Assembly (NCBI GenBank): GCA_964599565.1
Contig: CAZRFE010000004.1
Span: 6,777 to 70,776 of the forward strand
DNA length: 64,000 nt
Reading direction: 5' to 3'
DNA from: JAJUFS01 sp964599565
Lineage (GTDB): Bacteria; Pseudomonadota; Gammaproteobacteria; Natronospirales; JAJUFS01
Under the pieces are notes generated by a model. That model worked only from the letters and a program-made list of their open reading frames with translations, was not told the DNA's origin and did no database searches. Made by a program: the position numbers and the translations under genes. Below, piece by piece: positions 26,501 to 34,678 of the stretch (positions are counted from its first letter, which is position 1; each line of letters begins with the position of its first letter).

Positions 26501-28009
26501 CGCGGCGACGGCGAGGCGTTTCGCAAACGCCTGGCGGCCGCGCTGCAGTGTCCAGGCGATGTCCTGGAACGAATGCACCGGTTTTGTCTCAAGGAATTCC
26601 GCGAGCGCGGTACGCGCCCGCTCGAGCGCCGCGTCCGTCTTCGCAGAAAGCACGATGAGTTGCGGCTGCCCGCCCTCTTCGCGCTTCGCAACCGGCGGCG
26701 GCGCCTCGAGTACGACGTGCGCGTTGGTTCCGCCGAGCCCGAACGAACTCACGCCCGCGAACCGCGGCGCATCCGCCGGCCACTCGCGCACGCGGTCGAT
26801 GACGTGGAACGGACTTTCCGCGAGATGAAGCTCGGGGTTGGGTGATGTGAAATGCAGCGTGGCGGGAATTCTTCCCTCGCGAAGCGCAAGCGTGGCCTTG
26901 ATGAGTCCCGCAATGCCGGACGCCGCATCCAGGTGTCCGATGTTTCCTTTCACGGAACCGATGCCGCAGTAGCCGCGGCGATTCGTGTGCGTACGGAATG
27001 CGCGCGTGAGTGCTGCGATCTCGACGGGATCGCCGAGCGACGTGCCGGTACCGTGCGCTTCGATGTAACCGATGTCGCCGGCATCGACGCCCGCGACTTC
27101 CTGCGCCATCTGCACGACTTCCGCCTGGCCCTGCACGCCGGGCGCGGTGAAGCTCACCTTGCCCGCGCCGTCGTTGTTCATCGCCGCGCCGCGTATCACG
27201 GCGTGAATGGTGTCGTTGTCCGCGAGCGCGTCGGAGAGCCGCTTGAGCACGACGACGCCGCCGCCGCTGCTGAACACCGTGCCTTTTGCGCCGGCATCGA
27301 ACGGCCGGCAGCGGCCATCGGGCGAATGGATGCTGCCTTCCTGGTAAAGGTATCCGCGCTGCGGCGGACAGATGACGGACACGCCGCCGGCGAGCGCGAT
27401 ATCGCACTGGTAATCCAGCAGGCTGTTGAATGCATGGCAGACCGCGACCAGCGAGGTGGAACACGCGGTACTGACCGTGACGCAGGGACCGCGCAGGTCG
27501 AGCTTGTAGGCGACGCGTGTGGCGAGATAGTCCTTCTCGTTTGCGACCATCGCGGGAATCTCGCCGAAGCTCGCAAGCAGCGCCGGGTGCTGCGCCACGT
27601 GCGCGGCGAAATAGGTGTTGTAGCTCATGCCCGCGAACACGCCCGTCAGTGCATCGTGCGTGCCCGCGGCGTAGCCTGCGTCTTCGAGCGCGCGCCAGCA
27701 CATCTCGAGAAACGTGCGCTGCTGCGGGTCGAGCATTTCGGCTTCGCGCGGTGCGATGCCGAAGAATTCCGCATCGAAGCGGTCGGCTTCCGGCATCAGT
27801 CCGCGCACGCGCACGTAGTCGCGCTGCGTACGCAGCGATTGCGGCACGGAAGGATCGAGGTCCGCGTCCGCGAAACGGTCAAGCGTTTCGCGTCCTTCCA
27901 GCAGGTTCTGCCAGTACGTATCGATATCCGCCGCACCGGGAAACCTGCCGTCCATGCCGATGATGGCGATGGCTTCGGAGTCGCGCGCGTTGTCCTGGTC
28001 TGCTTGCAT
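23543..28009 (-). CDS. Hybrid PKS module with aminotransferase domain: KS-AT-ACP-AMT (PLP lysine missing)
   Basis: 1488 residues from ATG at 28009, two bases after the upstream stop. KS (about 12-435): active cysteine 183 in VSTACSTS, His319 in EAHGTGT, His359 in KGNIGHLD. AT (about 530-830): GHSIGE with Ser626, and HAFH at 722-725, which indicates malonyl-CoA. ACP: Ser953 in LGLDSL. No ketoreductase. A class III aminotransferase-like domain follows (about 1035-1425) with VFDEIACGFR and GGGMPLG, as in McyE/MycA-type hybrids, but the Schiff-base position reads CYGATVGGG, alanine at 1276 where lysine is required. The C-terminal segment WFVPDPDRPGRY is also typical of such hybrids. The AMT domain is probably inactive as a transaminase. 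Confidence 0.94.
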   Translation of the reverse strand: MQADQDNARDSEAIAIIGMDGRFPGAADIDTYWQNLLEGRETLDRFADADLDPSVPQSLRTQRDYVRVRGLMPEADRFDAEFFGIAPREAEMLDPQQRTFLEMCWRALEDAGYAAGTHDALTGVFAGMSYNTYFAAHVAQHPALLASFGEIPAMVANEKDYLATRVAYKLDLRGPCVTVSTACSTSLVAVCHAFNSLLDYQCDIALAGGVSVICPPQRGYLYQEGSIHSPDGRCRPFDAGAKGTVFSSGGGVVVLKRLSDALADNDTIHAVIRGAAMNNDGAGKVSFTAPGVQGQAEVVQMAQEVAGVDAGDIGYIEAHGTGTSLGDPVEIAALTRAFRTHTNRRGYCGIGSVKGNIGHLDAASGIAGLIKATLALREGRIPATLHFTSPNPELHLAESPFHVIDRVREWPADAPRFAGVSSFGLGGTNAHVVLEAPPPVAKREEGGQPQLIVLSAKTDAALERARTALAEFLETKPVHSFQDIAWTLQRGRQAFAKRLAVAAGSRAEAAALLKGNSGARMRTGNAKERPRVVFLFPGQGSQRPGMCEPLYRAEPLVRDIIDRCADALADDLDFDLREIMFGSTDNATELLDETRYTQPALFAAEYAIARLWMQRGVRPDALVGHSIGEFVAATLAGIFRIEDAVRLVAERARLMQEQPPGSMLSVRAAEDAVREHLADDVAIAALNAPGFCVLSGDDAAIARTKSRLEKAGLACSTLRTSHAFHSAMMDPVAAAFETTVGKLALSPPAIDIVSTVTGAPLDAAQATDPAYWSRQLREPVRFMQALQSARGESREHVVFVECGPGTAASTFAAQTFADDADVQVIASLGRHREGSDERVAMLDAAGRLWTNGVSIDWTALHDNARRRVPAPTYRFERTRHWLDSRPASDVPLTAASRTDASPGPASPQSAPQVARVDERPMIEQLGELLADVSGLETGPAMHAVPFAQLGLDSLFLTQFSQALKKRFGLDLRFRQLLVEHNTLAAIAALLDEEISRNASASTPRAVTDARSAPAQELSAAGKDYVRDVVRRHAWRTSGSRAFARTHRAHLAGIAPAPGDAMLADIAYPIVIESSSGSRIQDIDGNGYIDLVNAHGAILLGHANPAINDAVRQQMKRGAEAGLQTPLAGRVARLVQALTGFERVSFHATGTEALHAAIDAARTVTQRRKVVTFADESARIWGHGEADDGIEVLDYGSERALQRVRELRETLAAVLVEPVQSLHPERYAPDFIAALRAATRECGALLVFDEIACGFRVHPAGAPGICGTRADLSCYGATVGGGMPLGVLAGDANAMCSADASSGSQHSLALAAAEATLAQLRESGPSLQRTLNERTARLACELEQHAKAVNAPVDIRSFSSWFFIDVDARLPCRGLLEARLRAGGVHVIEGEPCFLTTAHSDADLAQVSKVFQEALAEMHAAGFFPDAAQAVAQEKPAKARTPAGATMGAPPAPGARLGRRPDGQPGWFVPDPDRPGRYRELGVGESRAN

Positions 28010-28011
28010 GT

Positions 28012-31000
28012 TCAGCGTTCGAACCTCCCCGTCTGCGTGGATGGCCGCCGGCGCCGCTGCATCGCTGCGCGCCGTACGGCGCCGCGACGTCCCGCATCGC
28101 GCAGGCGTTCCTCGGAATCGTCCGGTTCGCCGTGCGCGAGCCAGTGCGCGAGCGCGGCGATGGTCGGATGCTGGAACAGCCTGACGATGGGGAATGCGCG
28201 CTTGAGCTTCCTGCTCAGGCGTTCGTGAATCTCGATGAGTGCGACAGACTGCGCGCCGACGTCGAAGAAGTTCCGGTCGATATCGAAATTCTCGACGCCC
28301 AGCACATCGCGGCATACCGATGCAACAAGCGCGGTCATGTCATCGCCGTTGCCGTCATCATCGGCGGCAATCGCGTCACCCGTTGCCGCCGCCTCTTCCT
28401 GCAACGCGGTATCTGTCGCGCGGCGCATCGGTTTCTTATCCGCATCCAGCACGGTCGTTTCCGTGCGGTTCTGCACGGAGACATGATTGATGACCGTGGC
28501 AACGCGCACGTCCGGCGTGCGCGTGATCGTGCGCAGTATGTCGATGAGATCGTTGCCGAGCGCTTCGACCGCGGCGTCGTCAAGGAGCGCCTTGTCGTGG
28601 AAGAACTCGATGCGGTGCGCAGGGCCCGGCATGATCGCGACGGTGAGCGGGTAGTTGGTGCGCACGCCGGCGGAGAACTCGCGCACCTTGATGCGCTCGC
28701 CCCAGCGGCGCGTCGCATCGCCGGTCGCGTAGTTCTGCAGAACGAGCAATGCATCGAACAGTCGCGCGCCCGCCGGGCTGCCCGACCATTCATGCACTTC
28801 AAGCGGCGAGACATTCTGGTAGTGATTCACGTCCGCCTGCGTGGCGCGCAGCGACGACAGCCACTCATCGACGCGCTGCTCGGGATTGATGCGCACGCGC
28901 ACGGGAAGATCGTTCAGGAACGGACCTACAGTGTTCGCGGCATCCGCAACACCTGCCGTGCGCCCGGAGAATGCAACGCCGAGCGTGACATCGAAACGCA
29001 GGGTGATGCCGGAAAGCAGCAGCGCCCACGCGGCCTGGTACACGACGCCGGGCGTGAGCCTGAGCTTGCGCGCAAGCTGCATGACACCGGCGCCGAGTTC
29101 CTCGGGCAGCGCGATGCTTGCATGCCCTGCATCGTGCGGTCCTGCGCGGCCGTCATCCCTGCGCCGGCTGCGCGTGATCAGCGTGCGCTGCGCACGTCCG
29201 CCGAGATGCTCGCGCCAGAACGCCGCGTACTCGGTGAGATCGCGGTTCATCAGCCACGCGATGTAACTGCGGTACGAGCCGGGCGCATCGAGCACGGGTT
29301 CGCGTCCGGCAACCTGCGCGTCGTGCAGTTCGCCGAGTTCCTGCGCGAGTATCGGCCACGACCAGCCATCCACCAGCGCCTGGTGATGGCTCCAGACGAG
29401 CATCCACCGGTCATCGCCCGCGCGAATCAGCGTCACGCGCGTCAGCGGTGCGACATGCAGCTCGAACCCCTGCCTCCGGTCCGCATCGAGAAATTCCTTC
29501 AGCCGCTGCTGCTGCGTGGTCTCGTCCAGCAACCGCCAGTCCGTCTTCTGCAGGCGGAACTCGACGTGGCGAAGCACGACCTGGTGCGGCTCGCCAAGAC
29601 CGCGATCGACGAACACCGTGCGCAGCGCATCGTGGCGGCGCAGGAGTTCCCGCCATCCCGCCTCGAACGCACCTTCATCGATGCTTCCCTGCAGATGGAA
29701 CACCCATTGATCGAAACCCACGTCCCTGTCGGTGCCGGACAGCGCGTGATGGAGTCGCTGGATCGGCGAGAGCGGCAGGATTTCCTCGACGTTCTCGAGC
29801 GCAACGGGAAACGCATCGAGCTCTTCCTGCGAGAGACGCGCAAGCGGGAAATCCACGGGCGAGCGCACGATGCCGTTGCGCGTGCGGCAGTGACGGATGA
29901 TTTCATGCAGCGCATCGGCGTAATGGCCGGCAAGCGCGCCGACATCCGCTTCGGGAATGGCTTTCGGGCTGAAGCGGAACTCGAATTCCATCCGGTCATC
30001 GTGCACGGCCGCGGTGACCGTCAGCGCGTGCGCAAGGTGATTCTCCGCGCCGCGCTCGCGGCCGGTATCCTCGAAGACATGCTGGAACATGCCGCTTGCC
30101 AGTGCGCGCTCGAACTGGCCGCGGTAGTTGAACAGCACCGGCGCACGCTGTGCCTGCGCGCGGCCGAATGCGACGGCGCCGTTTGCGCGCAGGTAACGCA
30201 GCATTCCCCAGCCCGCACCCTGGTGCGGCGCGCTTCGCATGCGCGTCTTTACATCGCAGATCAGGCGCGCAGGATTGCCGGCATGCGACTGGTCAAGCGC
30301 AACCGGCTGCAGTACCGAGAACCACCCCACCGTGCCGGATACATCGAGTTCGCCGAAATTGTCGCTGCGGCCATGCCGCTGCACATCCACGCGCAACTGT
30401 CCGGCATGCGGCCATTTCACGGCGACCGCGCGCGACAGTGCGGCGAGCAGGAGTTCGTGCGTTTCCGTTCCATAGGCGTCATGGATGCCGCCGAGCAGCG
30501 CGGCGGTCGCCGGCGCTTCGAGCGTGATGCGCACCGTGCGCGCATCACGCTCCCTGCCGGGATCGTGCACGGCATCCGCAAGCGCGCTGTCATCCAGCGC
30601 ATCGATCACCTGCTCCCAGTACGCATGCTCGCTGCCGATGAGCGCGGACTGAGCCTGGCGTTCAAGATGCGCCGCCCATCCGGCGTAGCTGATCGAACGC
30701 CGCACGAACGTGGCGTCATGACCTTCCTCCAGCGCGCGGTATGCCGCATCGAGATCCTTGAGGATGATCGTCCACGATGCGGCATCGACGGCAAGCCGGT
30801 GGATGACGATGAGCAGTCGCGCACCGTCTTCCAGCCCGCCGGTGAAGTGCGCGGCACGCACGAGCAGGCCGGCACTCAGGCTGAGCGATTCCTGGATTTC
30901 CTGCGTGATGAGTCCGACCGCTTCGCGGCGTTCCGCTTCATCGAGGTGATCAAGCTCGATGCGCGAGAACTCCAGCGCATCGGCCGGCTCGACGGGCTTC

Positions 31001-34000
31001 GACATCCACTTCCCGTTCGCATCGCGCAGGAACCGGACGTGCAGCGCGTCATGGCGTCGCACGACGTCGAGCATCGCGCGTTCGAGCAGTTCGACATTCG
31101 TGTCAGGCGGCAGTCGGAACAGAAAGCCTTCGTTCCAGTGATCGGGTTTCTCGAATCCCTGGTCGAAAAACCAGCGCTGTATCGGCGTCAGCGCCCACGG
31201 GCCGTCCTTGTTCACGTCGGCGTCCTCCTCTTTGGCAACGGCAGTTCCCGCATGGCTCGCAAGATCTGCGAGCACGGGATGGTTGAAGACATCGCGCGGC
31301 ATGAGTTCAAGGCCCGCGGCGCGCGCGCACGCCACGAGCTTGAGCGCGAGTATCGAATCGCCGCCGAGACCGAAGAAATCCTCGTTGCGGCCGACATCGC
31401 CGCGCCCGAGCACTTCCTTCCACAGTCCGGCGAGCGTGATTTCCGCCGGCGTGCGCGGCGGATCGGTGACGGCGGCGGCAACGACGTCCGCGGGGTCTGG
31501 CAGCGCCTTGTAATCGATCTTGTTGTTCGCGTTCATCGGCAGCGCCGGCAGCGCGATGAACATCGCCGGCAGCATGTGCTCCGGCAGCTGCCGGGCGAGC
31601 TGCTCGCGCAACGACGCTTCCGTGTGCTCGCCGTTGTCCGCGACGTAGTACGCGAACAGCCGCCGGCTGCCATCCGCGGTTTCGCGCGGCACGATCAACG
31701 CCTCCGCGATGCCGGGGATGCGTTTCAGCGCGCTGGAGATCTCGCCGAGGTCGATGCGAAACCCGCGTATCTTGACTTCGTTGTCCTCGCGGCCGAGGTA
31801 GCACAGTTCGCCGTTTCGCATGCGTCTTGCGAAATCGCCGGAACGGTACAGGCGCGCATTGCCGCTGGCTGCATGCGGATCGTCGATGAAACGCCGCGCG
31901 TTGAGTTCGGGACGGTTGAGATATCCGCGTGCAACGCCGGCGCCGCCGACGCAGATCTCGCCGCGCACGCCCGGCGGCACGTTGCGTCCGTCCGCGTCCA
32001 GCAGCCGCACGTAGAGATCCGGCAGCGGCCAGCCGACGAGCGAGCCGCTGTCGTTCGCGACATCGTGACGCGTGATGCGCCGGTACGTGACATGCACGGT
32101 GGTTTCCGTGATGCCGTACATGTTGATGAGCTCTGGGCTGTCATCGCCATGACGGTCGATCCAGCCGGAAAGGCTGCCGAGGTCGAGTTTCTCGCCGCCG
32201 AAGACCACGCAGCGAAGCGCGGGAAGTTCACGCGTCGCTTCCGCGTCGATGCGCATCAGTTCGCGAAACGCCGAAGGCGTCTGGCTGAGTATGGTCACGC
32301 CGCGATCGGCAAGCAGCTGGTGGAAGGCATCGGGCGAGCGCGCGATGTCGCGCGTGACGATTTCAAGACGTCCGCCGTGCAGCAGCGCACCCCATATTTC
32401 CCAGACGGAGAAATCGAACGCAAAGGAATGAAACAGCGTCCAGACATCGCGGTCATCGGCATGCAGCCATGACTGGCAGGCATCGAACAGGCGCACGACA
32501 TTGCGCTGCGTGACCATCACGCCTTTCGGCTGTCCCGTCGAGCCCGAGGTGTAGATGATGTAGGCGAGACTGTCGCCGGTTGCATCCATGGCCGGATCGG
32601 TTTCGTTCGCCTCGCCCGGTGCGACCGAAGGCTCGATGAACGCAAGCGAGGATCCGGGCAGCGCGCTGCGCGCCGATCCGGTCGCGACGACGAGATCGAC
32701 GCCGGAATCCTCGATGAGAAACTGCAGGCGTTCCTCGGGATACGCAGGATCGAGCGGCAGGTAGCCGGCGCCGGACTTCAATATGCCGAGCATGCCGACG
32801 ATCTGCTCGATGGAACGATCGACGCAAAGCCCGACGAGACGGTCCGCGCGCGCGCCCTTTTCGATCAGGCGATGTGCAAGACGATTCGCGGCCGCGTTCA
32901 GCTCCGCGTAGGTCATCGAGCGCGCACCGCAGGCGATCGCGATTGCCCCGGGATTCGCGGCTGCGCAATGCGCGAAGCGCGCGGCGATCGTGCCCGGCAG
33001 GTTCGGCGACGCGTCGACATCGTGCGGCCAGCAACATGGCAGCGCATCCTCGGCGCGCAGGCAGGAAACGTCCTTCACCGGTATCCACGGTTCGCGTGCA
33101 AGCCTCGTCAGCAGGTTCGCGTAGTGATCGAGAATGCGCGCGGCGGTTTCCTCGTCCGCGACCTCGGGTGCGCAGGCAAGACGAAGGCGGATATCCTCCT
33201 CGCCGTACACCTGTACGTGCATGTCCGCGAGCGGCGGTGCATCGTGGCGGAAATCGCGCGGCCCTTCACCGGCAAGCAGATCCTCGAGCGCCGCCATGGG
33301 ATCGCGCAGGTCGAATTCGAGAACCGTATCGAACAGTGCGGCGGATGCATCGGTGCTGCGTTCGATATCCGCAAGGCGGCTGTTCTCGTGCTCGCGCACC
33401 AGGCGATGCGCATCCCGCATCTGCCAGAGAAGCTCGAAGGCGTTCGCGTGCGCGATGCGCGCGCGCAGCGGCACGATGTTCATGAAGGAGCCGAGCGCAT
33501 CTTCAAGACCGGGCGGCCCGCTGCGCCGGCAGGAACGCAGCACGCCGAAGGCGACATCGTCGCTGCGCGCATAGTGTGACAGCAGCAGCGCCCAGGCCGC
33601 CTGCGCGAGATTGTTGAGCGTGACGTCCGCAGCCTTGTGCAGTCGGCGCACGCCGTCGCTTGTCGCCGCATCCAGCCGCCGCTCGACATGCACGTAATCC
33701 GGTGCATCCGCGGCGCGCTCGCATCGCGGCAGATCGATGCGCACCGGGTTGAAGTCGCGAAAGCACTCGCGCCAGAACGCGGCATCCGTGGCTTGCGTAT
33801 CGTCGCGCTCCCAGCCCGGGGAGCCGGAAACGAGCGCGGCCGTCACCTCGGCATCGTCGCCGCCGGCGCGTATGGTGCGGTAGTTCGCGAACAGTTCGCG
33901 CAGCAGCGTGGACATGGAACGCCAGTCGAGCAGCGCGCGGCGCAGCGTCCACACCACGCGCGATGACGCATCGTCCCAGTTGACGAGCGCGACGTGAAAC

Positions 34001-34341
34001 AGCGGCGGCGTGCCGCTATCGAAGCGCATGCGCATCCTGGCCGAACGAAACTCCGCGAAGCGCATCTCGCGTGTCGCGTCATTCGCAAGATCAAGCATCT
34101 CGATCTCGATGTCGCCGCCCGTCGTCCCGCCGGCGTGCGCGTCATGGAATGCGTTGCGCAGGATGGCGTGCCGTGCGGCAAGATTGCGCCACGCCGCGGT
34201 GAACGCGTCGCGATCGACGGGATTGTCGAGCGTGAAGACGATCTGCTCGGCGTGATCCCGTTCCAGCCGTGACCCGCCGTCGAACAACGCGCCGGCGCGC
34301 GGAGCGCTGCTGCGGCACGTCTGCCCGGTATCTGCTGACAT
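28012..34341 (-). CDS. NRPS, C*-A-PCP-E*-C-PCP; first gene of the assembly line
   Basis: 2109 residues. C1 (about 25-430) has RRALLDW at 134-140 in place of HHxxxDG, so it is degenerate. A (about 450-950): YTSGSTGQPKG, YGITETT; hand-read code D-F-W-S-V-G-M-V-H-K, nearest to threonine (DFWNIGMVHK). PCP1 serine 996 (LGGDS). Epimerisation-type domain (about 1045-1490; LTPIQRWFF, VGWFSVLQP, FNYRGQF) with HRLAVDA at 1181-1187 instead of HHxxxDG. C2 (about 1515-1960) is intact (HHQALVDG, 1652-1659). PCP2 serine 2032 (VGAQS) follows with no A domain between. A very basic tail (about 2070-2109) ends the protein. ATG at 34341 is preceded by GGGAGGACATCTC. Confidence 0.95.
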   Translation of the reverse strand: MSADTGQTCRSSAPRAGALFDGGSRLERDHAEQIVFTLDNPVDRDAFTAAWRNLAARHAILRNAFHDAHAGGTTGGDIEIEMLDLANDATREMRFAEFRSARMRMRFDSGTPPLFHVALVNWDDASSRVVWTLRRALLDWRSMSTLLRELFANYRTIRAGGDDAEVTAALVSGSPGWERDDTQATDAAFWRECFRDFNPVRIDLPRCERAADAPDYVHVERRLDAATSDGVRRLHKAADVTLNNLAQAAWALLLSHYARSDDVAFGVLRSCRRSGPPGLEDALGSFMNIVPLRARIAHANAFELLWQMRDAHRLVREHENSRLADIERSTDASAALFDTVLEFDLRDPMAALEDLLAGEGPRDFRHDAPPLADMHVQVYGEEDIRLRLACAPEVADEETAARILDHYANLLTRLAREPWIPVKDVSCLRAEDALPCCWPHDVDASPNLPGTIAARFAHCAAANPGAIAIACGARSMTYAELNAAANRLAHRLIEKGARADRLVGLCVDRSIEQIVGMLGILKSGAGYLPLDPAYPEERLQFLIEDSGVDLVVATGSARSALPGSSLAFIEPSVAPGEANETDPAMDATGDSLAYIIYTSGSTGQPKGVMVTQRNVVRLFDACQSWLHADDRDVWTLFHSFAFDFSVWEIWGALLHGGRLEIVTRDIARSPDAFHQLLADRGVTILSQTPSAFRELMRIDAEATRELPALRCVVFGGEKLDLGSLSGWIDRHGDDSPELINMYGITETTVHVTYRRITRHDVANDSGSLVGWPLPDLYVRLLDADGRNVPPGVRGEICVGGAGVARGYLNRPELNARRFIDDPHAASGNARLYRSGDFARRMRNGELCYLGREDNEVKIRGFRIDLGEISSALKRIPGIAEALIVPRETADGSRRLFAYYVADNGEHTEASLREQLARQLPEHMLPAMFIALPALPMNANNKIDYKALPDPADVVAAAVTDPPRTPAEITLAGLWKEVLGRGDVGRNEDFFGLGGDSILALKLVACARAAGLELMPRDVFNHPVLADLASHAGTAVAKEEDADVNKDGPWALTPIQRWFFDQGFEKPDHWNEGFLFRLPPDTNVELLERAMLDVVRRHDALHVRFLRDANGKWMSKPVEPADALEFSRIELDHLDEAERREAVGLITQEIQESLSLSAGLLVRAAHFTGGLEDGARLLIVIHRLAVDAASWTIILKDLDAAYRALEEGHDATFVRRSISYAGWAAHLERQAQSALIGSEHAYWEQVIDALDDSALADAVHDPGRERDARTVRITLEAPATAALLGGIHDAYGTETHELLLAALSRAVAVKWPHAGQLRVDVQRHGRSDNFGELDVSGTVGWFSVLQPVALDQSHAGNPARLICDVKTRMRSAPHQGAGWGMLRYLRANGAVAFGRAQAQRAPVLFNYRGQFERALASGMFQHVFEDTGRERGAENHLAHALTVTAAVHDDRMEFEFRFSPKAIPEADVGALAGHYADALHEIIRHCRTRNGIVRSPVDFPLARLSQEELDAFPVALENVEEILPLSPIQRLHHALSGTDRDVGFDQWVFHLQGSIDEGAFEAGWRELLRRHDALRTVFVDRGLGEPHQVVLRHVEFRLQKTDWRLLDETTQQQRLKEFLDADRRQGFELHVAPLTRVTLIRAGDDRWMLVWSHHQALVDGWSWPILAQELGELHDAQVAGREPVLDAPGSYRSYIAWLMNRDLTEYAAFWREHLGGRAQRTLITRSRRRDDGRAGPHDAGHASIALPEELGAGVMQLARKLRLTPGVVYQAAWALLLSGITLRFDVTLGVAFSGRTAGVADAANTVGPFLNDLPVRVRINPEQRVDEWLSSLRATQADVNHYQNVSPLEVHEWSGSPAGARLFDALLVLQNYATGDATRRWGERIKVREFSAGVRTNYPLTVAIMPGPAHRIEFFHDKALLDDAAVEALGNDLIDILRTITRTPDVRVATVINHVSVQNRTETTVLDADKKPMRRATDTALQEEAAATGDAIAADDDGNGDDMTALVASVCRDVLGVENFDIDRNFFDVGAQSVALIEIHERLSRKLKRAFPIVRLFQHPTIAALAHWLAHGEPDDSEERLRDAGRRGAVRRAAMQRRRRPSTQTGRFER

Positions 34342-34512
34342 GGATGAGATGTCCTCCCTCGAGCGCGTGATTTATATGGCCGTCCTTGTGAACTGGACGG
34401 TTGCGGATGCCGTGAAGCGAGCGAAAGCGTGGCGCCTGCCGGCCGCGCTCCCCACAGCGGACCGATAACTGGATTTCTAGTGGATATGAGGCAAACCCCA
34501 TATAAGGCTTAG

Positions 34513-34533
34513 GCAGCAATTTGGGTTTGCTGC
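34513..34533. promoter_or_regulatory. Inverted repeat, candidate operator of the NRPS/PKS operon
   Basis: GCAGCAA-TTTGGGT-TTGCTGC: perfect 7-base arms around a 7-base centre, about 170 bp upstream of the first NRPS start. The dimensions suit a dimeric activator such as the NarL-type regulator encoded next door, though the arms do not match the NarL heptamer. Purely inferential. Confidence 0.35.
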
Positions 34534-34569
34534 GTACACGCTTGCCTGTAGTGGAGTTCCAACGCGGGG

Positions 34570-34599
34570 AAAAAAAGAAAAACGGCGCACGGGCGCCGT
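34570..34599 (-). terminator. Rho-independent terminator of the stressosome/two-component operon
   Basis: On the minus strand a 7-bp stem ACGGCGC/GCGCCGT with a 4-base loop is followed by TTTTTCTTTTTTT. It lies 80 bp beyond the response-regulator stop and isolates that operon from the NRPS genes. Confidence 0.9.
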
Positions 34600-34632
34600 C
34601 TGAATTCGAGGGAAGATATCGCGCGGCACGCC

Positions 34633-34662
34633 GCGAAAGGCATTCGCATGAATGCCTTTCGC
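34633..34662. repeat. 13-bp perfect hairpin between response regulator and terminator
   Basis: GCGAAAGGCATTC-GCAT-GAATGCCTTTCGC: thirteen paired bases and a 4-base loop, without a T-tract on either side. It is 17 bp after the response-regulator stop. It may stabilise the transcript's 3' end or be a REP-like element. Confidence 0.7.
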
Positions 34663-34678
34663 CGCATGGAACGTGCGG

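Larger units (their letters stand above)
34342..34678. other. Intergenic region between the assembly line and the response-regulator gene
   Basis: 337 bp that hold the NRPS/PKS upstream region and the 3' end of the signalling operon. Seen here: an inverted repeat CCGTCC/GGACGG at 34380-34400 in the NRPS leader, an inverted repeat at 34513-34533, a terminator at 34570-34599 and a long hairpin at 34633-34662. On the minus strand TATAAA-like bases lie near 34373, but no convincing -35 accompanies them. Confidence 0.6.

Noticed and set aside
28132..32472. 1446-codon plus-strand open frame antisense to the first NRPS gene
   Set aside because: It is a GC-driven shadow of the NRPS: rich in Arg, His and Ala, with no domain, and the minus-strand product has complete NRPS motifs throughout.
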